Below are positions 6,746 to 14,796 of a DNA stretch of 20,160 bases, piece by piece; position 1 is the stretch's first letter; every line of letters starts with the position of its first letter. The notes beneath the pieces are model-generated. The model was not told the DNA's origin. It searched no databases and worked only from the letters and a program-made list of their open reading frames with translations. Source of the DNA: Bacillota bacterium (GTDB lineage Bacteria; Bacillota; UBA5301; JASBVW01); the NCBI GenBank assembly GCA_029961005.1, contig JASBVW010000004.1:1-20160 (forward strand), in the 5' to 3' direction. The position numbers and the translations under genes are program-made.

Positions 6746-7939
6746 ATGGGAATGGGTGCGGGCGGGGGGAAAAAGGTTCTTCCGGCCGGTTTCTGGCGGC
6801 GGCTTTTCGCTCCTGCCCAAAGGTTGCGCCGTAAAGCGGAAGCGAACGCGCGGGCCGGACGGGTCAAGGAAGCCTTGGCCCTTTATCAGAGCTTGTTGGC
6901 CCTTTATTCAGAGGACGTAGAACTCCACTTGGCCGTGGCCGACCTCTTCTTCCAGGTGGAGAAATGGGAGGAAGCGGCACGGCACTACTGGGAGGCTCTC
7001 TCCCTGGATGTGGGCTGCGTTGGGGCGTACCGGGGTTATCTGGCTGCCTTGCAGAGGCTGGGCCGTTTAGAAGAGGCAGCTCAGGCTTTGCGGGAGCTGG
7101 GGCGAGCTCGTCCGGAGAGCCCTTGCCCGCCCAATTACCTAGGGGTAGCCCTTTACCTCAATGGCAGCATTACTGAAGCCGCTCAGATATGGGAAGAAGT
7201 ACTAGAAAAGCACCCCAAGTTTGCCCCCGCCCACTCCAATCTAGGTTCCGTCCATCTACAACAGGGCGATTTTGCGCGGGCTCTCTTCCGCTTCCAGTTG
7301 GCGGCGGAGCTGGATCCGGGCGGCAGTGCCGTGGCTTATAACAACATGGGGGAGGTTTACCTTCTCCGGGGCGACTACGCACAGGCCATGGGGTTCTTCC
7401 AGAGGGCCATCGAACTCGATCCCCGGCTAGCCATTCCTTACGCCAATTTGGGGCATTGCTATTACGCCGTCGGGAAGTGGGAAGAAGCCATAGCGGTCTA
7501 TGAAAAGGCCCTCTCCGCTCTCAATCCGGGCTTAAGCAGCGACGATACGGAGATCGAGGTTTTAACCTGCCTGACCCGCGTCTATGCAAGGTTGCGCCAG
7601 TACGACCGGGCCATCGAGGTGGGCTTGCGCGTTTTGGCGCGGCGGCCGGGCTGGGAGAGAATTTTGGCCTTACTGGGGCACATCTATCTGCAGAAAGGAG
7701 AATTTGAAAAAGCGGTCGAATATCTCCAACGTGCCTTGTTGGCTGGGGGAGGGGAGTGGCTGGGCTTTGCCCTCCATCGCAACCTGGCCTTGGTGTACTA
7801 CCGCATGGGGCGTTTCAAAGAGGCAGTGATTGAGTACAAAATGGCTTATGCAACTTACTTCGATCAGCTCTTTGCAGACATGCCCCCCTGGGGGGGGGGG
7901 GGTGGGTCGGAGAGGTGGATCGCCTCCGCCAGGTTTTAG
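6746..7939 (+). CDS. TPR-repeat protein, N-terminal part, frame broken at a G13 tract
   Basis: 397 codons encoding about nine tandem tetratricopeptide repeats from residue ~28, for example AYNNMGEVYLLRGDYAQAM and PAHSNLGSVHLQQGDFARAL. After ATYFDQLFADMPPW the frame enters a run of 13 G (7890-7902) and ends 12 codons later in non-TPR sequence (SERWIASARF). The remaining repeats continue in another frame from about 7903, so this looks like one gene interrupted by a frameshift. One more G, or two fewer, would restore a single 634-635 residue protein. The second in-frame ATG (6752) has better spacing from GAGAAGGG (6738-6745) than the first. No signal or membrane segment is seen, so it is a cytosolic scaffold, probably coupled to the diguanylate cyclase downstream. 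Confidence 0.85.
   Translation: MGMGAGGGKKVLPAGFWRRLFAPAQRLRRKAEANARAGRVKEALALYQSLLALYSEDVELHLAVADLFFQVEKWEEAARHYWEALSLDVGCVGAYRGYLAALQRLGRLEEAAQALRELGRARPESPCPPNYLGVALYLNGSITEAAQIWEEVLEKHPKFAPAHSNLGSVHLQQGDFARALFRFQLAAELDPGGSAVAYNNMGEVYLLRGDYAQAMGFFQRAIELDPRLAIPYANLGHCYYAVGKWEEAIAVYEKALSALNPGLSSDDTEIEVLTCLTRVYARLRQYDRAIEVGLRVLARRPGWERILALLGHIYLQKGEFEKAVEYLQRALLAGGGEWLGFALHRNLALVYYRMGRFKEAVIEYKMAYATYFDQLFADMPPWGGGGGSERWIASARF
7890..7902 (+). repeat. Homopolymeric G13 tract inside the TPR gene
   Basis: Thirteen consecutive G follow CCCCCCT (7883-7889) and precede T then GGG. The tract lies exactly where the TPR reading frame switches. Runs this long mutate by strand slippage and can cause transcriptional slippage, and they are also a classic site of sequencing error. 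The sequence alone cannot tell these apart. Confidence 0.95.
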
Positions 7940-8652
7940 CAGGAAAACACGAAAGCGCCCTCTTCCACCGCCGCATGGCTCAGATCTACGAGCAATTGGG
8001 GGCGTGGAACGAGGCGGCGGCGCATTATCAGGAGGTTTTAGCCCTTGAACCGGGGGACGTTGAGACCCTGGTGCGTTTGGGTGTGCTTTATCTTTACGAA
8101 GAAGACTTCTTACAGGCCATGGCTTACCTGGCGCGGGCGGTGGAGCTGAATCCGGAGTACCTACCGGCCCACCTGGGCCAGGGCTTGGCCTATCTGGTGC
8201 GCGGATCCGTTGATACTGCCATTCTGAAGCTGAAATGGGCGCTGACGCTGGACCCTCAGAACCCGGTGAGCCACAATCTCCTGGGGTTGGCTTTAATGAA
8301 GCGGGGCAGGTTCCTGGAAGCCATGGAGAGCTTCCGCCGGGCCACTGAACTGGCGCCCGGTTATGCCCAGGCCTATTACCACTTGGGGAGGGTCTCTCTG
8401 AGTCTGGGCAATGCCCGGGGAGCCATCGGTTTCCTGCGGAAAGCAATAGAGATCCATTCGGATTATCAGCAGGCCTGGAGTTATTTAGGAGAAGCTTATC
8501 TGCGTTTAGGGCAAAAGGCCGAGGCGGAGGAGGCTCTGACTAGGGCTTTAAAGATCTATCCTGCGGATCCGATGGCTAGGGCCAGGTTGGCCAGCCTCCG
8601 CGGCGCAGAGCCGGGAGAAGAGCCGGAAGAAGGATGTAGAGAGAATGGGTGA
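7915..8652 (+). CDS. TPR-repeat protein, C-terminal part after the frameshift
   Basis: 245 codons with about six further TPRs (AQIYEQLGAWNEAAAHYQEV, HNLLGLALMKRGRFLEAMES, YYHLGRVSLSLGNARGAIG). It can be read from a GTG at 7915, but there is no well-placed ribosome site, and the preceding in-frame codons (WVGE) read as a natural continuation of the upstream TPR protein. I take it as the 3' part of the same gene. The last codons overlap the start of the diguanylate cyclase (8645), which implies translational coupling. In the sequenced state ribosomes would stop at 7939, about 700 bases before that coupled start. Confidence 0.8.
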   Translation: MDRLRQVLAGKHESALFHRRMAQIYEQLGAWNEAAAHYQEVLALEPGDVETLVRLGVLYLYEEDFLQAMAYLARAVELNPEYLPAHLGQGLAYLVRGSVDTAILKLKWALTLDPQNPVSHNLLGLALMKRGRFLEAMESFRRATELAPGYAQAYYHLGRVSLSLGNARGAIGFLRKAIEIHSDYQQAWSYLGEAYLRLGQKAEAEEALTRALKIYPADPMARARLASLRGAEPGEEPEEGCRENG

Positions 8653-10081
8653 GCGAGAGGGCTGTGGCGAGGGAAAAGAGACGAGGACGGGTCAGTGGGG
8701 TTTGAACCAGGAGCTGGTGCGTTTCACGCTAGGGCTGCTCCTGGGAGGGGGTATTTATTATCTCTACCTCATCAATCCCCACTGGGGGAGCCATTTCCTC
8801 TACCTCTACCTCCCTCTGATTGCCTGGATCGGCCTCAACTCTTCACCCCTGGTTACGGTTTCGATCTCCAGCCTGGCTGCTCTGGCGGCCCTTTGGCCCA
8901 TCAGCAGTGGGATGGCGGGGTCAAGCGCCGAAACGGTGCTCTTGCAGGTGGCTTCGTACTTCGCAATGACGGTCATATCCATCAACGCCCGCAATCGCAT
9001 TTTGGAGGAAGTGGCCTGGTACAAGGCGCAGATGGCCTTGCTCCGGGGGCAGCTGGCCGAGGCCCTCAATCAAAATTCTCGCTTTCAACAAGAAGTGAAC
9101 AAGATGATCTTCGACCTCATGGCCATGTACGAGTTTACTACCATCTTGGGCGGGACCCTGAACCCGGCGGAGGTCTCCTCCTTACTGATCGATACTGTGT
9201 TGCGGGTGGTGAAGTACGACGCCTGCCAACTTGTCCTGGTCAATGAAGCCTCCGGAGCCATAGAGGTGCAGGTGGAGCGGGGGTTCTTCCCTCCTGATCC
9301 CTCTGGTTTGCGCCGCCTCTATGCGGAACCGCTGGTACAGCGCGTCATTCGCACGGGGCAGCCCTACATCACCGGGAAGCTGGAGGAGGAGGCGCGACCA
9401 GAAGAGAAGAAGCTCCGCTTCCGTTCGCTGTTGTGCGTGCCCCTGTCGGTCCACGCCAAGACTATTGGAGCGCTTTCCATGTTCAAAGAGGCCCCTGAAG
9501 CCTTCACTCAGGATGATCTGCGCGTGCTCTTCATCGTGGCCAACCAGGCGGCCTGGGCTATCCAGAATGCCCGCCTGTACGAAGAGGTAGCGCATCAGGC
9601 TATTACCGACGGGCTGACAGGGCTCTTCAACCACCGCTACTTCCGCAGCGCTTTGGAGCGTTCCGTAGAAGAGTCCGACCAAACGGGGCAACCGGTCTCT
9701 ATGATCATGATCGACATCGACTCTTTCAAGGCGGTCAACGATCGCTACGGCCATCAAAGAGGGGACATGGTGCTCCAGGAGGTGGCGCGCGTGCTCCAAG
9801 AAAGCGTGCGCAGCATGGATCTGGTGGCGCGGTACGGGGGCGAGGAGTTTGCGGTCATCCTGCCTGACACCTCCCTGGAAGAGGCCATTGTGGTGGCCCG
9901 CCGGATCCACGAGGCGGTGGCGGCCCACGATTTTGGGGATGGGCTGCGCCTCACGGTCAGTGTGGGAGTGGCCACTTATCCTTCTCCTCATGTGCGTTGC
10001 AAGGAGGATCTGATCAACCTGGCCGACGAGTACGCCTATCGGGCCAAGGAGTCGGGGAAGAACAGGATTTGGAGCAGTTAG
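8645..10081 (+). CDS. Membrane GAF-GGDEF diguanylate cyclase
   Basis: 478 residues. Three to four hydrophobic segments lie between about 26 and 118. A coiled-coil stretch (about 119-150) follows, then a GAF sensor domain (about 165-310) and a GGDEF domain (about 318-478). The active-site motif is intact as GGEEF (398-402), with DIDSFKAVND and YGHQRGDMVL around it, so it should make cyclic di-GMP from two GTP. RSMD (389-392) sits five residues before GGEEF and matches the RxxD inhibitory site, implying product feedback. The ligand of the GAF domain is unknown. ATG 8645 overlaps the end of the TPR gene by 8 bases. A rho-independent terminator follows at 10131, making this the last gene of the unit. 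Confidence 0.92.
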   Translation: MGEREGCGEGKETRTGQWGLNQELVRFTLGLLLGGGIYYLYLINPHWGSHFLYLYLPLIAWIGLNSSPLVTVSISSLAALAALWPISSGMAGSSAETVLLQVASYFAMTVISINARNRILEEVAWYKAQMALLRGQLAEALNQNSRFQQEVNKMIFDLMAMYEFTTILGGTLNPAEVSSLLIDTVLRVVKYDACQLVLVNEASGAIEVQVERGFFPPDPSGLRRLYAEPLVQRVIRTGQPYITGKLEEEARPEEKKLRFRSLLCVPLSVHAKTIGALSMFKEAPEAFTQDDLRVLFIVANQAAWAIQNARLYEEVAHQAITDGLTGLFNHRYFRSALERSVEESDQTGQPVSMIMIDIDSFKAVNDRYGHQRGDMVLQEVARVLQESVRSMDLVARYGGEEFAVILPDTSLEEAIVVARRIHEAVAAHDFGDGLRLTVSVGVATYPSPHVRCKEDLINLADEYAYRAKESGKNRIWSS

Positions 10082-10130
10082 GCCGCCTTCCGGGCGCCCA
10101 ACAGCCCAGGAGGGTAGGTGCGGCACTTCT

Positions 10131-10154
10131 CCTCCCGCGGGGCGGGAGGTTTTT
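10131..10154 (+). terminator. Rho-independent terminator after the diguanylate cyclase gene
   Basis: CCTCCCGC (10131-10138) pairs perfectly with GCGGGAGG (10142-10149) across a GGG loop, followed by five T. It separates the TPR/cyclase unit from dnaD. No clear promoter is visible in the 31 bases before dnaD, so partial read-through may be needed to transcribe the replication genes. Confidence 0.88.
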
Positions 10155-10185
10155 ACTTCGCGCAGGGTAGCTTCAGGGGGGAGGA

Positions 10186-10992
10186 ATGATGGCGACGTCT
10201 CCTGCCGGTATAGTAGAGGAGGGTTTGCGCCGCGGCCGTGTGCGCCCGGGGCGAAGCAGAGGCTTTCTTTTGGTGATCCCGCCCGAGTTGCTGGAACATT
10301 ACCAGCCGGTGATAGGAGCGCTGGGGGTGGCGGTCTGGATTAACTTGCGGTGGCAGGCTGCGGCAGGAGGAGAAAGCCGGGAGTGGGACGACTGGCCGGG
10401 GCGGTTGGGCATTTCCAAGGCCGAGTGGGAGGCTGCACTGAAACTCCTTCTGTGCTATGATCTAATTAGAATCGAGCAGGGGCCGGAGGGAGAGCCCTCG
10501 GTGGTAGTGAACGATCCCCTGCCGGAAGAGGAGTTTGCGGCTTCTTTTGTCCGGGGGGTGGAGGAGGCGGCGGCCCCAGAACCCCCTCCTCCCCCGGTAG
10601 ACCCGCAATTGGAGGCGGTCAGATCCCTAGAGCGGGTCTTCCAGGCCTATCACGATCACATTGGCCTGATGTCTCCCCTGCACTTTGAACGCCTGCGGAC
10701 CTGGGTGGAAGAGCGAGGGATGCACCCAGACGTGGTGGTGGCGGCCATTGAAGAGACGGCGCGCACCGCCACCTTCCCGCGCATTCAATATCTGGAGGGG
10801 ATTCTGCGCAACTGGTACAACGACGGCATCAGGACTCCGGCCGACCTCAAGCTGCTGCAGCCGCTGTCCAGCCCTGAGCGCAGGCAGCAGGAGGATTACG
10901 AAGGTGCTCCCAACGCCCTGGCTTACCGGCGGGTGGAGAGCGAAGCCGTGCGGCGATGGAAGGAGCTGTACAAGGATGAGTACGGCGATTAA
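10186..10992 (+). CDS. dnaD: DnaD-domain replication initiation protein
   Basis: 268 residues. The N-terminal part (about 25-115) reads as a DnaD-type winged-helix region (IPPELLEHYQPVIGALGVAV, WPGRLGISKAEWEAALKLLL). A proline-rich linker (EPPPPPVDP, about 128-136) leads into the C-terminal DnaD/DnaB_2 domain (about 145-225), with FPRIQYLEGILRNWYNDGI matching the conserved YxxxI...NW signature. DnaD proteins in Firmicutes bind and remodel DNA and help recruit the helicase at oriC and at PriA-marked restart sites. The gene sits directly before dnaB and overlaps it by 17 bases, so loader and helicase are co-translated. Two adjacent ATG codons (10186, 10189) follow GGGGGGAGG; either may be used. 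Confidence 0.85.
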   Translation: MMATSPAGIVEEGLRRGRVRPGRSRGFLLVIPPELLEHYQPVIGALGVAVWINLRWQAAAGGESREWDDWPGRLGISKAEWEAALKLLLCYDLIRIEQGPEGEPSVVVNDPLPEEEFAASFVRGVEEAAAPEPPPPPVDPQLEAVRSLERVFQAYHDHIGLMSPLHFERLRTWVEERGMHPDVVVAAIEETARTATFPRIQYLEGILRNWYNDGIRTPADLKLLQPLSSPERRQQEDYEGAPNALAYRRVESEAVRRWKELYKDEYGD

Positions 10993-12367
10993 GACTGCAG
11001 GAGCATGGCGAGAGTATCCGCACGACCTGGAGGCGGAGCGGAGGGTCTTGGGGATCCTGATCAAATACCCTCACCGCATCGATAGCGTGGCGGACCGGTT
11101 GAAGGAGGAGTACTTTTACAGCCCCACCCACCGCCTAATTTACCAGATTATAGCGCGCCTCTACCAGACAGAGGGGCGCATCTCCTATACCCAGATCTAC
11201 AACCATCTGCGCAAGGAGAACCAAGTTCAGGCCCCGGATCAGACCCTGTTGGAGCTCACCGAGTCCTTCGCCAGCAAGGCGGAGCTGGAGCCCAGCGTCG
11301 AGGCTTTGCGCGAGGCTTACGGCCGGCGGCAAATCCTCCAAGCGGCGGAGGCCATTGAGAAGCTCGTCCTGCAGGAGAGCGACCTCCCCCTGGAGACCTG
11401 CCAGGCCCGAGCCCAGGAGTTGATCTTCCAGGCTACCGCCCTGGAGGGGGGCTTAGCCGAGGAGATAAAAGACCTGAGCGAAATCCTGAGCCGGTGCTAC
11501 GTCAACCTGGTGGAGCGCCGGGAAGGCAAGAGCTCGTACGGGCTGCGGATCGGCTTCCCCTCCATTGACCTCCTAACCACGGGCTTCAAGAAGCGGGACC
11601 TGATTATTTTGGCGGCGCGGCCGAGCATGGGCAAGACCAGCCTGGCGCTTAACTTCGCCGTGAATGTGGCGCGGCGCGGAACGCCCGTCCTCATCTTCAG
11701 CTTAGAGATGGACGACGAACAAATCGGGGATCGGCTGGTGATCAGCGAGTTTTTCCGTTCCCGCGGGAATGGCGCTCCGCGCATCACAGCCCGCGACTAC
11801 GCCACCCGCCTGGACGACCAGCAGTTGGCCGTGGCTAAGGAGGTCTTTTCCGACCTTTACCGGCTGCCCATCAAGGTAGTGGACCGCCGGGGCATTACCA
11901 CCAGCGTCATCCGGGCCAAGGCGCGCAAGGTCAAGGCGGAAGTCCCCACCCTGGGGCTGATCATCATCGATTATCTGCAACTGATCCAGCCGGGGCGCGA
12001 CACCAATAAAAACTGGGCCTTGCTGGTGGGCGACATCGTGCGCGAGATCCGCGATCTGGCGGGAGAGTTGGATCTGCCGATCATCTTGCTCTCCCAGCTC
12101 AATCGAGGGGTGGAGAGTCGGGACAACAAGCGGCCGCTCCTCTCTGACTTGAGAGATAGCGGTAATATCGAGGAGTTTGCCGACATGGTCATCTTCATTT
12201 ACCGCGACGACTACTACTATCCGGAGAAGGCCCGGGAAAGGGGAACTGAGGGCCAAGCTGAGGTGATCATTGCTAAAAACCGCAAGGGCGAGACGGGAAA
12301 GGCAATCCTGCAGTTCATCCCCGAGTTTACCCGTTTTGTCGACATTACGGACCGGGTCGAGGAGTGA
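10976..12367 (+). CDS. dnaB: Replicative DNA helicase DnaB
   Basis: 463 residues, the family's usual length. The N-terminal domain begins PHDLEAERRVLGILI and ends near residue 150; a linker precedes the RecA-like motor. Walker A is ARPSMGKTS with Lys220; Walker B is LGLIIIDYLQLI; the C-terminal motifs include LSQLNRGVESRDNKRPLLSD and an AKNRKGETG arginine-finger region. It forms the hexameric ring helicase at replication forks. The start ATG lies inside the end of dnaD, after GAAGGAG; the frame is open further upstream but that part is a shadow of dnaD. In Bacillus the gene (dnaC) follows rplI; here it follows dnaD. No intein is present. Confidence 0.95.
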   Translation: MSTAIKTAGAWREYPHDLEAERRVLGILIKYPHRIDSVADRLKEEYFYSPTHRLIYQIIARLYQTEGRISYTQIYNHLRKENQVQAPDQTLLELTESFASKAELEPSVEALREAYGRRQILQAAEAIEKLVLQESDLPLETCQARAQELIFQATALEGGLAEEIKDLSEILSRCYVNLVERREGKSSYGLRIGFPSIDLLTTGFKKRDLIILAARPSMGKTSLALNFAVNVARRGTPVLIFSLEMDDEQIGDRLVISEFFRSRGNGAPRITARDYATRLDDQQLAVAKEVFSDLYRLPIKVVDRRGITTSVIRAKARKVKAEVPTLGLIIIDYLQLIQPGRDTNKNWALLVGDIVREIRDLAGELDLPIILLSQLNRGVESRDNKRPLLSDLRDSGNIEEFADMVIFIYRDDYYYPEKARERGTEGQAEVIIAKNRKGETGKAILQFIPEFTRFVDITDRVEE

Positions 12368-12373
12368 GGGAGA

Positions 12374-12574
12374 GTGGAACTCTTCGAAGAAGAGGAACGG
12401 CTTAAGATCCGGTTGCTGGCGGCCTATCGTCGCATGAGGCTGGACAACAAGATCACCGAGGAGGAACTGGAGGAAGTTTTTGAGCTGATAGACCGGCTGG
12501 ACGAGTATTCGTTGGAAGATGTCCAGGCGCGCCTGGAGCGCATAGGGCAGAGGACCAACCATGAAGGAAGATAG
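12374..12574 (+). CDS. Small charged helical protein of unknown function
   Basis: 66 residues from GTG 12374, just after the dnaB stop and a GAGGGAGA sequence. It is highly charged and predicted helical (FEEEERLKIRLLAAYRRM, then TEEELEEVFELIDRLDEYS). Its stop overlaps the start of the radical SAM gene by 14 bases, so it is embedded in a coupled operon, which supports it being real. No family is recognised. A role with the helicase or with the radical SAM enzyme is possible but not shown. Confidence 0.65.
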   Translation: MELFEEEERLKIRLLAAYRRMRLDNKITEEELEEVFELIDRLDEYSLEDVQARLERIGQRTNHEGR

Positions 12575-13421
12575 AGCGCGGGAGCAAGCAAACTTCTCCC
12601 GGAAGCCGACCATTGCCTATGTCTTGGGAGAGAATCTGTACCTGAATATCACCAACCGCTGCACCAACCGGTGCCGGTTTTGCCTCCGCGAACAGGGGAA
12701 AGGCATCGGCGGCTACAACCTCTGGTTGCCCTACGAACCGTCTGTGCAGGAGATCATAGCCGCCTTGGAAGAGGTGGGCGAACTCAACCGCTTTCGCGAA
12801 GTAGTCTTCTGCGGCTTTGGGGAACCCCTCCTCCGATTGGGGGCGGTCAAGGCAGTCGCCTCTTACCTCAAAGAGCGGTGGCGGGTGCCCGTGCGCATAG
12901 ATACCAACGGCCAGGCAAATTTAGTCTATGGGCGGGATGTCGTCCCCGAACTGGTAGGCCTGGTGGATGCGGTCTCGGTGAGCCTGAACGCCCATGAAGA
13001 AGGGGCCTACCAGGATCTCTGCCGGCCGGCCCTGGGAGAAGGGTCCTTTGCTGCGGTGCGGGAGTTTCTCCGCTCTTGTCGCCGCCAGGGCTTGCGAGTC
13101 ACGGCGACGGCGGTGGCCTATCCGGGGGTGGATCTGGAGGCCGCGCGCAGGCTGGCAGAGGAGGTGGGGGTAGAGTTTAGGGTCAGACCTTGGCTGACCG
13201 AGGAGGGATCGGAAGTGGAGGTTGAGGGGAAAAAGGAGCAGAAAAGGCTGGAGGAGCTGCTGCGGGGTAAGGTCATCGCAGAAGCGGATCTGAGCCAGGG
13301 GACGGTCAAGCTGGTTTTTACCGATGGAACGCGGTTTGAGCGCACCAAGACCTTTGAAGGGATGATCATGGCTACCCTCTTTGCGGCAGATGGGAGCACC
13401 GTCCTTTCTACCAGAATCTGA
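12561..13421 (+). CDS. TatD-associated radical SAM protein
   Basis: 286 residues. The radical SAM cluster motif CxxxCxxC is intact at Cys34, Cys38 and Cys41 (NRCTNRCRFC), followed by a GFGEPLLR segment (SAM-binding GGE-like), RIDTNGQANL and VSVSLNAHEE. The opening NLYLNITNRCTNRCRFCLRE and GGYNLWL match the Firmicute family found next to or fused to TatD deoxyribonuclease. The reaction is unknown. The C-terminal ~60 residues form a small extra strand-rich unit (TVKLVFTDGTRFERTKTF). It overlaps the small ORF before it and shares TGATG with rsmA after it. In Bacillus and Clostridia, tatD lies near rsmA, which fits this placement, but tatD itself is not in the window. Confidence 0.85.
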   Translation: MKEDRAREQANFSRKPTIAYVLGENLYLNITNRCTNRCRFCLREQGKGIGGYNLWLPYEPSVQEIIAALEEVGELNRFREVVFCGFGEPLLRLGAVKAVASYLKERWRVPVRIDTNGQANLVYGRDVVPELVGLVDAVSVSLNAHEEGAYQDLCRPALGEGSFAAVREFLRSCRRQGLRVTATAVAYPGVDLEAARRLAEEVGVEFRVRPWLTEEGSEVEVEGKKEQKRLEELLRGKVIAEADLSQGTVKLVFTDGTRFERTKTFEGMIMATLFAADGSTVLSTRI

Positions 13422-14278
13422 TGGGCAGGCGGAGCGAGTTTCTACGGCGCTGGTTGGCTGAGTACGGCCTGCGCCCGAAAAAGCGCTTTGGGCAGAACTT
13501 CCTGGTCGATGAGCAGGTGCTGAAGGCAATAGTAGAAGCGTCTAGCCTGCATCAGGATGAACCGGTGCTGGAGATAGGAGCCGGCCTCGGGGTCCTCACT
13601 TGCGCCTTGGCTGAGACCGGAGCCCGGGTGGTAGCGGTGGAAAAGGACCGGGAATTGCTCCCCTTTTTGCGCCGGGCGGTCGCTCCTTACCCTAACGTGC
13701 GGTTGGCGGAGGGGGATATCCTGGACCTGGATCTGCGCGGTTTATGGACTCCTGCGGAGTTGGCGCAGGGCTTTAAGGTGGTGGCCAACCTTCCGTACTA
13801 TATAGCCACGGCCGTCCTGAGTCGCCTGCTGGAGGCGGACCTGCCGTGGCGGGCCATGGTGGTGATGGTACAGGAAGAGGTGGCGGACCGGCTTTTAGCC
13901 GGTCCGGGCGGGAAAGAGTACGGCTACCTCTCTGTGTTTGTCCAGTACTATGCCCACGTGGAGAAGATCCGCCGGGTGCCGCCGGCTGCCTTTTATCCCG
14001 CGCCGGCGGTCTACTCCGCGCTGGTGAGGCTGACCCCCCGGAGGCCGCCGGCAGTGGCAGTCCGGGACCCGGCTTTTTTCTTTGCCGTAGTCCGGGGGGC
14101 TTTTGCCCAAAGGAGAAAGACGGTCTTGAACAGCCTGGCTGCGGCGCTGGGGAGGGACAAAGCGGAGGTCGCCGAGGCCTTGCGCCGGGTGGGAATTAAT
14201 CCCACCCGGCGCGGCGAGACGCTCAGCCTGCAGGAGCTAGCCGGGTTGGCGGAAGTGCTCTGGCGTAATGGCTCATAA
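13421..14278 (+). CDS. rsmA: 16S rRNA dimethyladenosine transferase RsmA (KsgA)
   Basis: 285 residues. It dimethylates the two adjacent adenines in the 3' terminal hairpin of 16S rRNA during 30S maturation. Motifs: KKRFGQNFLVDEQV near residue 20, the SAM-binding VLEIGAGLGVLTCALAE, AVEKDREL, the catalytic NLPYY in VVANLPYYIATAVLSRLL, and QEEVADRLLA. The C-terminal domain (about 205-285) is complete. Its ATG overlaps the stop of the radical SAM gene as TGATG, implying re-initiation. The ykuK promoter element begins seven bases after its stop. Confidence 0.95.
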   Translation: MGRRSEFLRRWLAEYGLRPKKRFGQNFLVDEQVLKAIVEASSLHQDEPVLEIGAGLGVLTCALAETGARVVAVEKDRELLPFLRRAVAPYPNVRLAEGDILDLDLRGLWTPAELAQGFKVVANLPYYIATAVLSRLLEADLPWRAMVVMVQEEVADRLLAGPGGKEYGYLSVFVQYYAHVEKIRRVPPAAFYPAPAVYSALVRLTPRRPPAVAVRDPAFFFAVVRGAFAQRRKTVLNSLAAALGRDKAEVAEALRRVGINPTRRGETLSLQELAGLAEVLWRNGS

Positions 14279-14281
14279 TCG

Positions 14282-14290
14282 TGTTATAAT
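14282..14290 (+). promoter_or_regulatory. Extended -10 promoter element for ykuK
   Basis: TGTTATAAT carries a perfect -10 hexamer (14285-14290) with the TGn extension directly after rsmA. There is no convincing -35. Transcription would start near 14297, giving a 5' leader of only ~17 bases and a weak GAGGGCGAG ribosome site before the ykuK ATG at 14314. Confidence 0.5.
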
Positions 14291-14313
14291 CGAGGGCGAG
14301 AGCGTGAACAAAG

Positions 14314-14784
14314 ATGGAATTTATCAGCCCTTCCCTCGGGCGCCTCACCTTTGAGGAGATGTTCGAGGACATCATCAAATTCATAGACGAAGTGCCGGAC
14401 GTCCGCTATAAGCTCATCATCGGCTCCGACTCCCAGCCGCGAGAAGAGACCTGCTTTGTCACGGCCGTGATCATCCACCGCGAAGGGAAGGGTGCGCGCT
14501 ACTACTACAGCAAAGAGAAACAATGCACCGCGCGTAGCCTCCGGCAGCGCATCTTCTTTGAGACCTCGCGCAGCCTCAGCGTGGCCAGCCGCTTGGCGGA
14601 AAAGCTGGCTGAAAACGGCCATTCCGATCTGGATGTCGAGATTCACCTGGACATCGGGGAACACGGCCCCAGCAAGGAGTTAATTCGCGAAGTGATCGGC
14701 ATGGTGGTGGGGAGCGGGTTTGACGCCTGTATTAAGCCCCACGCCTACGGGGCCTCCACGGTAGCGGACAAGTATACCAAGTAA
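14314..14784 (+). CDS. ykuK: YkuK family protein (DUF458, RNase H-like fold)
   Basis: 156 residues, near the family's usual length. The family (PF04308) has a ribonuclease H-like fold; the start MEFISPSLGRLTFEEMFEDI, the central YKLIIGSDSQ and VEIHLDIGEHGPSKELI, and the terminal GASTVADKYTK are typical. The Asp in GSDSQ, LDIGE and ADKYT could be the metal-binding acidic residues, as in RNase H enzymes. Its substrate is unknown; a role in spore formers is likely from distribution. It has its own -10 element upstream and a terminator downstream, so it is probably a single-gene unit. Confidence 0.88.
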   Translation: MEFISPSLGRLTFEEMFEDIIKFIDEVPDVRYKLIIGSDSQPREETCFVTAVIIHREGKGARYYYSKEKQCTARSLRQRIFFETSRSLSVASRLAEKLAENGHSDLDVEIHLDIGEHGPSKELIREVIGMVVGSGFDACIKPHAYGASTVADKYTK

Positions 14785-14796
14785 CAAGTAAGTGTA

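Noticed and set aside
9182..10126. 314-codon antisense frame across the diguanylate cyclase
   Set aside because: Mirror of a GC-rich coding strand; no recognisable motifs, and the plus strand has an intact GGDEF domain.
11702..12613. 303-codon antisense frame across dnaB
   Set aside because: Same reason: the sense strand carries full helicase motifs and the antisense product resembles nothing known.
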